Part shown: positions 59,533 to 64,000 of the stretch, in pieces
Layout of the letters: every line of letters begins with the position of its first letter
Position numbering within the stretch: position 1 is the stretch's first letter
Origin: Setophaga petechia
Taxonomy: Eukaryota; Chordata; Aves; Passeriformes; Parulidae
DNA: 64,000 bases
Reading direction: 5' to 3'
NCBI GenBank assembly: GCA_024362935.1
Contig: JANCRA010000025.1
Span: forward strand, 13,232,936-13,296,935
Translations under genes and position numbers: made by a program
The notes under the pieces: model-generated
Database searches by the model: none
The model's input: the letters and a program-made list of their open reading frames with translations, nothing else
What the model was told of the DNA's origin: nothing

Positions 59533-60140
59533 TGTAACGTGACGAGATCGATGGGAGACATTGCTCATCCGATGATGATCAACAAGTCTCAGATTTATTG
59601 ATTAACATTTTATTGCAAAAGTAGAGCTCACTATTGGTCAGCTATAAAAAGTCAGTCCTACCTTTCTCAGGATGTTTGTGGCTTCTTTTTTACCTCCTGT
59701 TATCACATATTTTCTTGAACAGCTTCTTGCTCAAGGAAACTGTGTTCTTGAATTAGGCAGCTGTTGCTTTCTCAGATGTATTTTCTCATGTCTCCTTTCT
59801 CACCAGCTATGTCTCAATAAAAAACTGTCCACAGTAATGTACTAACTTTTAGTGACTGCAGAACAGTAACAGGAATATGGTAATTATAGTAGTGAGGATA
59901 GGCTATAAATAAAAGTTAAGGTATGGATTGGTCCTACTGTATTAGGATGCTCAGCAAAGAGAAGTCTATAATGCATTGTAACCTAAACTCAGGGTGTCCA
60001 GGCCTGGCTGCAGCTGGAGCTGACAGCTGTAGGCACAGCTCTGTCACCCACCACCCTGGACTGCTGTAACCTCTTGGATACAATAAACTGCATTTTGCAG
60101 AGCTGCCTGGAGTCCCACATCCCTCATTTCAGCTCTTACA
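59533..60140 (+). mobile_element. Solo LTR, family B (endogenous retrovirus)
   Basis: A 608-bp block with inverted termini TGTAA...TTACA. It has a CpG-bearing start (gtgacgagatcgatggg), a TATA-like ctataaaaagtcag about 110 nt in, and AATAAA in atacaataaactgc about 60 nt before the end. That is the U3-R-U5 order on the plus strand. No primer-binding site or gag follows, so it is solo. I see no clear flanking target duplication. Confidence 0.6.
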
Positions 60141-63100
60141 CCTCAGACCAGTTCAATGCAGCTCCTGCCCCTCTCAGCCTTCCCCACATCCCAGCCCAGG
60201 GCTGCAGAACCCATCCATGTCCTGACCCAGTGCCTTCCCTCTGAGCCCCACGACATCCAACTCAACCTTGGCCACCAATGCTGCTTTAATTCTGCTGCAA
60301 GACATGCATGAATTCTGCTGTGTAGCCATCTTAGAATAAAAAAGGAGAAAAACTGGGAAAAGGCAGAAAAGACTGGTGTGGGAGCAGGGATGAGCAGCTA
60401 GAAGGGAGTGGTTGGGATGGACTTCCTCTCCAGCAGCAGGGCCAGCTCAAAGTATTTCTAAAGCCACAACCTTTGTTTCCTCAAGTCTTGCAGAACCCCA
60501 TTTTCCACTTGCCAAGCTCCCTGCTCCAGTGTTCCCAACTGAGCTGTGCACAGATTTACATCTAAAGGCCAGAACAAGCTTGTTAGAGACACTCTCAGGA
60601 GTTTGGAAAAGGCAAAGACTTGTAAAGGTCTCTTAAAAGTCTTCAGATTTAGCAGTAAAGTTCACTGTAGGTTGACTGAGGATTAAATTTTTAGTGCATT
60701 TTCAGCTCCAGGAGTGGAATTTTGCCTTTCTCTGGGTTTCATGGACCCCCCTGGGTAAAGTTGCCTTCTTGTAACATTTTTTTCATTAGAGCCTCTAATG
60801 CTTACTGAAAAATGTCTTTTAATTTTGGCTTTTCCTCACCAAAGTCTTCCAAGTTTGCTGAAATATTGAACAATGATTTTAATGTCCTAAAGGGGCACTG
60901 GTATCTCCAGTGCTCACTGCTTTTAATGCAGAAGTTCAAAGCTCAACACATTCTAAACAGGCTGTCAGAAGAGGTGGAGCATCCTGCCTGTTCAGCTGCA
61001 TCCTGCTCCTGGGAAATTTTATTTTGCTGCACCATTTTAATTATCCTCATTGCTACAACAAGCTACAACAAGCAGGAACAACAGAGAGCTAGTGAATAAA
61101 AATCAAATTAAGGAGTGGAATTTTCTGTGAGAAAATATTTGGATGCTTTCACTGAGTGTTGTGGGTTTCCATGATAGACATGGACAGAAATGATGCTTCA
61201 GTGTTTCACTGATTTTTTTACTCCTTGTCTTCTCACTCTAGTTTAATAGGTGTGGAATTTTTAAAGAAAGTGGACAGTGGTTCAGTGGAACTACTCTGAA
61301 AACTAATACCAACTCATGGCTGAGAATGGGATTAATGCATAAAGCACAGCTGCAACTGCTTCTGGAATTCTTGCTGGTCCCAAATGTACAAGTTATTAAA
61401 TTATGCTGAGAAATCAAACCAAACCAAACAAAAAACAGCAACAAAACAAAACCAAAAAATCACAAGTCAAAATGAGCAGTATCACAAGAAGTACATAAAC
61501 AAGAAAATGACACATGCATACTGTGAAATCATCTAAAGTAAAGTTAATGTGATCCTTATATACTTTCTGATTTTCTACTTGCTCTCTTTTTTTCCATATT
61601 CAGATAAAGACAAAACAAAACATGCCCAAGGAAAGGCAATTCTTAAACTGCTGCAGTCTTTTCTTCTCAAAAGGCCTGGTTAGCCTAAGAGCTCAAAGTT
61701 CTAACAGTGTCTCTAAAAAATTTAAAAACTGAGGAATCCAAAAGTTTGCAACCATCATATTCAGAGGTGGTTCATTCATATTCACCAAATTTGATATCAA
61801 ATTCACCATATTTGATAGCCAAAACACCTTTTTGGTATCATGCACAGACCTGGCTGCATAGAGGCACTCCCAGCTGATACAGAGCTGCTAAAAACCCACA
61901 ATGCCAAAAGGCAGAGATGAAGTTTCCAGAATTCCATGAGAATCCTCCAGGTTTCCATGACACTCCAGCTGTATTTCTGGATAAAGCCTTTTCTGAGTAC
62001 TTCAGTTTGCAGTAGAAAGGGACATGGGTCAGCTCTACACTCCAGTATGACCCCAGGCTCAGTCTCCAATTGTCAAATGCAGCTGAAAAAGCAGATCCTG
62101 TCCTCTGAGATGGAAACCTGGACAAGAAGCTTGGCTTCATCTCTCCACAGATTTCTCTCACTACTTTTCCTCTTCTGCTCATTGTCATAAAACTCAGGGT
62201 TTGTTTCTGAGCTTGTTCCACCTTCTTACCACTGCTGTCCTTGGTGAGCAGGATAGATTTAAAACAGCACCTCCATTCTTTAGCAACAACTTTGCTTCAC
62301 TCCACAAAAGGCAAGTTTATGCCTTCAGAATAATCCCAGAAATCCCTTACAGTGCAACACAGTGAGAGAAATCCAATTCTGCCAGCATTACTTGGTGTAG
62401 ATGTAACCAGAAGAGAGGGCAGTGAAAAGAAACCCTGAATTACCTCAATCCTTGTCTGTTTGAAGATAAGCCTCAGCTTGTCAAGCATAATGCCAATACC
62501 ACAGTTTTGTAAGCACCCAGAGTTAACAGATGTTGTAAAAAATATGCCTTTAATTTCTGTAAATTGCTCTGACAAGTAATAAATAAGAATGTTTTTAAAA
62601 CTTCTACTCACCTTTTTGTAAATAAAATATTTGCCCTATAACTGGAAAATCTATTATCAAGACAGCTTGAGATGCTTAAGGATTATTTTTACCCACTAAT
62701 TACAGAAGTTTTACATGTCAAATGAGGTTTTAACTGTGTGTCCTCATCATCTTTAAATTGCACTCTGAGGTAACCCAACATCACCAATTATGCATGTATT
62801 TAGTTTCAAACTCTGTTGTGTAGATTGCAGTATCTTCCACACCAGTTCATTCTGAAATAATACCAATTAACTCAGTGGAATCCCATCAATTATAAAGGCT
62901 ACATAAATTATGAAGGTTACAGGATTAGAATTTGCTATCTTTAAAGTCTGCTTTTCCTGCTATCTGCTCAACACATTCATTTCACTGAATCTGCAAGAAT
63001 CATAAACTAACAACATGCAACCAGAGGGTGACTTGCTGTCTACCAGTTAATTAGTGTAGGGAAACTCCAGCAGTTTCTTGGGGTTATTTGCTTATGTGAA

Positions 63101-63937
63101 TAAAGAAAATACCTCTTGACTTTTTTTTCTATGTATTTAGAGCCTTTCCCAAGAAATGGCAACAAATCCCCTCTACCCTTGCACGTTTGACTCATTACAA
63201 CTCTAAAGTAACTGAATTGAATAATTACAAAGTAATTGAAACCTGCAACCAGACTGACACTGAAGAACTTTCCCAGATGAGGCTGCTGAGCTGTGCCTAC
63301 ATCAATGCCCACAGTAAAGAAGATTGAATAATCATTCATGGATTACAGTTTGGGTTCTCTGCACCCACAGAAGAAATGCCTCCTCAGCAACAACTGTGGA
63401 TTCCTAAACTGTAGTAAACTGGCACTTCAGCAGCAGATGCTAATAAAAATACACATAAAAATCCTTTCAATCATTTATTTTAGTGGATTTAAAACCTCAT
63501 GCATCTTCTGCCAAGTGTAAAAATATTTTCGAGTCATACAAACTAAATATATAGCCCACCGTGCAATAAAATGAAATCAGCACATTGGAGGGATTACCCA
63601 TTTTTATTTTCTTTAGAAATGGATCAATGGAATTACTGTGCTCTAGGAACACACTTTAAAAAAAATTACACCAGGTAGCATTTCCTTTAACAAATTTTCA
63701 CATTGCTTATAATTATGCAGATTGGACCTGGAATAATAGAAAGATGAATCCAGTGTCACCCCAGAGTTCTGTGACAGCCAAGTACATTCACAAACCCACC
63801 CTCCCCACCCCAATTCCTCAAACACCTGCAGAATCCCATTTCTACATCTAGCTAAAAATATTCTTGTCAAAATAGAAAAAGATTTTCCTACAAAAATTTT
63901 GGGGAAGTCATGTCACTTCTTCTAAATTGCTTTGCAG
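60141..63937. other. Intergenic DNA, no gene recognised
   Basis: Mostly AT-rich. Minus-strand open frames near 62.3-62.6 kb and 61.8-62.2 kb have no recognisable domain. An AATAAA on the minus strand near 63604 could serve a gene entering from the right edge. Confidence 0.65.
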
Positions 63938-64000
63938 ACAGCTAAGTACGACGATCAGTCATCCCGAAAAGGAACTTTTCCACGATTTCGGGCGGATTTG
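63938..64000 (+). other. Possible exon cut by the right edge, unidentified
   Basis: A good acceptor (cttctaaattgctttgcag) is followed by 63 nt with six CpGs in otherwise CpG-poor DNA, open in frame as TAKYDDQSSRKGTFPR and so on. The minus strand is also readable for a stretch and could instead be the end of a minus-strand gene. I do not recognise either peptide. A young insertion would also explain the CpGs. Confidence 0.25.

Noticed and set aside
59533..60140. Start of a full-length endogenous retrovirus
   Set aside because: No primer-binding site, gag, pol or env sequence follows the LTR in the next kilobases, so only a solo LTR is supported.
62297..62611. Minus-strand frame with CGIGIMLDKLRLIFKQ as an exon
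   Set aside because: The donor after it is mediocre, no good acceptor precedes it and I recognise no family. Probably chance.
63938..64000. Last exon of DCP1B on the minus strand
   Set aside because: Position would suit synteny, but the peptides readable on the minus strand do not resemble the DCP1B C-terminus as I know it, and a plus-strand acceptor is stronger evidence.

Overview
The window is vertebrate nuclear DNA, almost certainly from a bird and probably a songbird. The grounds are a spliced gene with GT/AG introns, CR1 LINE fragments in both orientations, several LTR pieces of a kind I associate with passerine genomes, and a patch resembling a bird mitochondrial control region. There are no operons or prokaryotic gene structure. 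'Bird' is well supported; 'passerine' is inference.

One gene can be recognised. The left 46 kb hold the 5' part of CACNA2D4, the alpha-2/delta-4 auxiliary subunit of voltage-gated calcium channels, on the minus strand. I placed 21 coding exons from the start codon (46006) down to 404. The gene runs off the left edge. All junction phases are compatible and there is no internal stop: 644 complete codons plus 2 nt, of a family length of about 1,100. They cover the signal peptide, the VWA_N region, the VWA domain with its DxSxS metal site, and the start of the Cache-type region. The Cys-rich and membrane-anchoring C-terminus lies outside. The paralogue call rests on residue-level agreement with alpha2delta-4, for example GENDFVNII and the segment around IEPCFKGIL.

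Exon 1 sits in a CpG-rich block (about 45.88-46.57 kb). Just upstream are a 43-bp GC-rich minisatellite with TGCGCA palindromes and then three TAATCC-type motifs of the CRX/OTX class. That fits a photoreceptor gene, but it is motif reading only.

The introns carry CR1 remnants (2.6, 6.7, 13.1, 18.7 and 24.7 kb), a mitochondrial-like insert (9.6-9.8 kb), a solo LTR (28.7 kb) and a pile-up of LTR-like pieces (30.9-32.4 kb). I see no nested gene.

The right 17 kb (46.7-64 kb) contain no gene I can name. They hold a five-copy, essentially identical 74-bp tandem repeat with (TTAGGG)3 in every unit (56.9-57.3 kb), a second copy of the 28.7-kb LTR family with an expanded (ATAAT)n tract (58.4 kb), another TG...CA-bounded LTR (59.5-60.1 kb), an orphan exon-like segment (59.4 kb), and a CpG-dense possible exon cut by the right edge (63.94-64.0 kb).

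I found no multi-gene system. The most unusual objects are the telomere-motif satellite and the promoter minisatellite.
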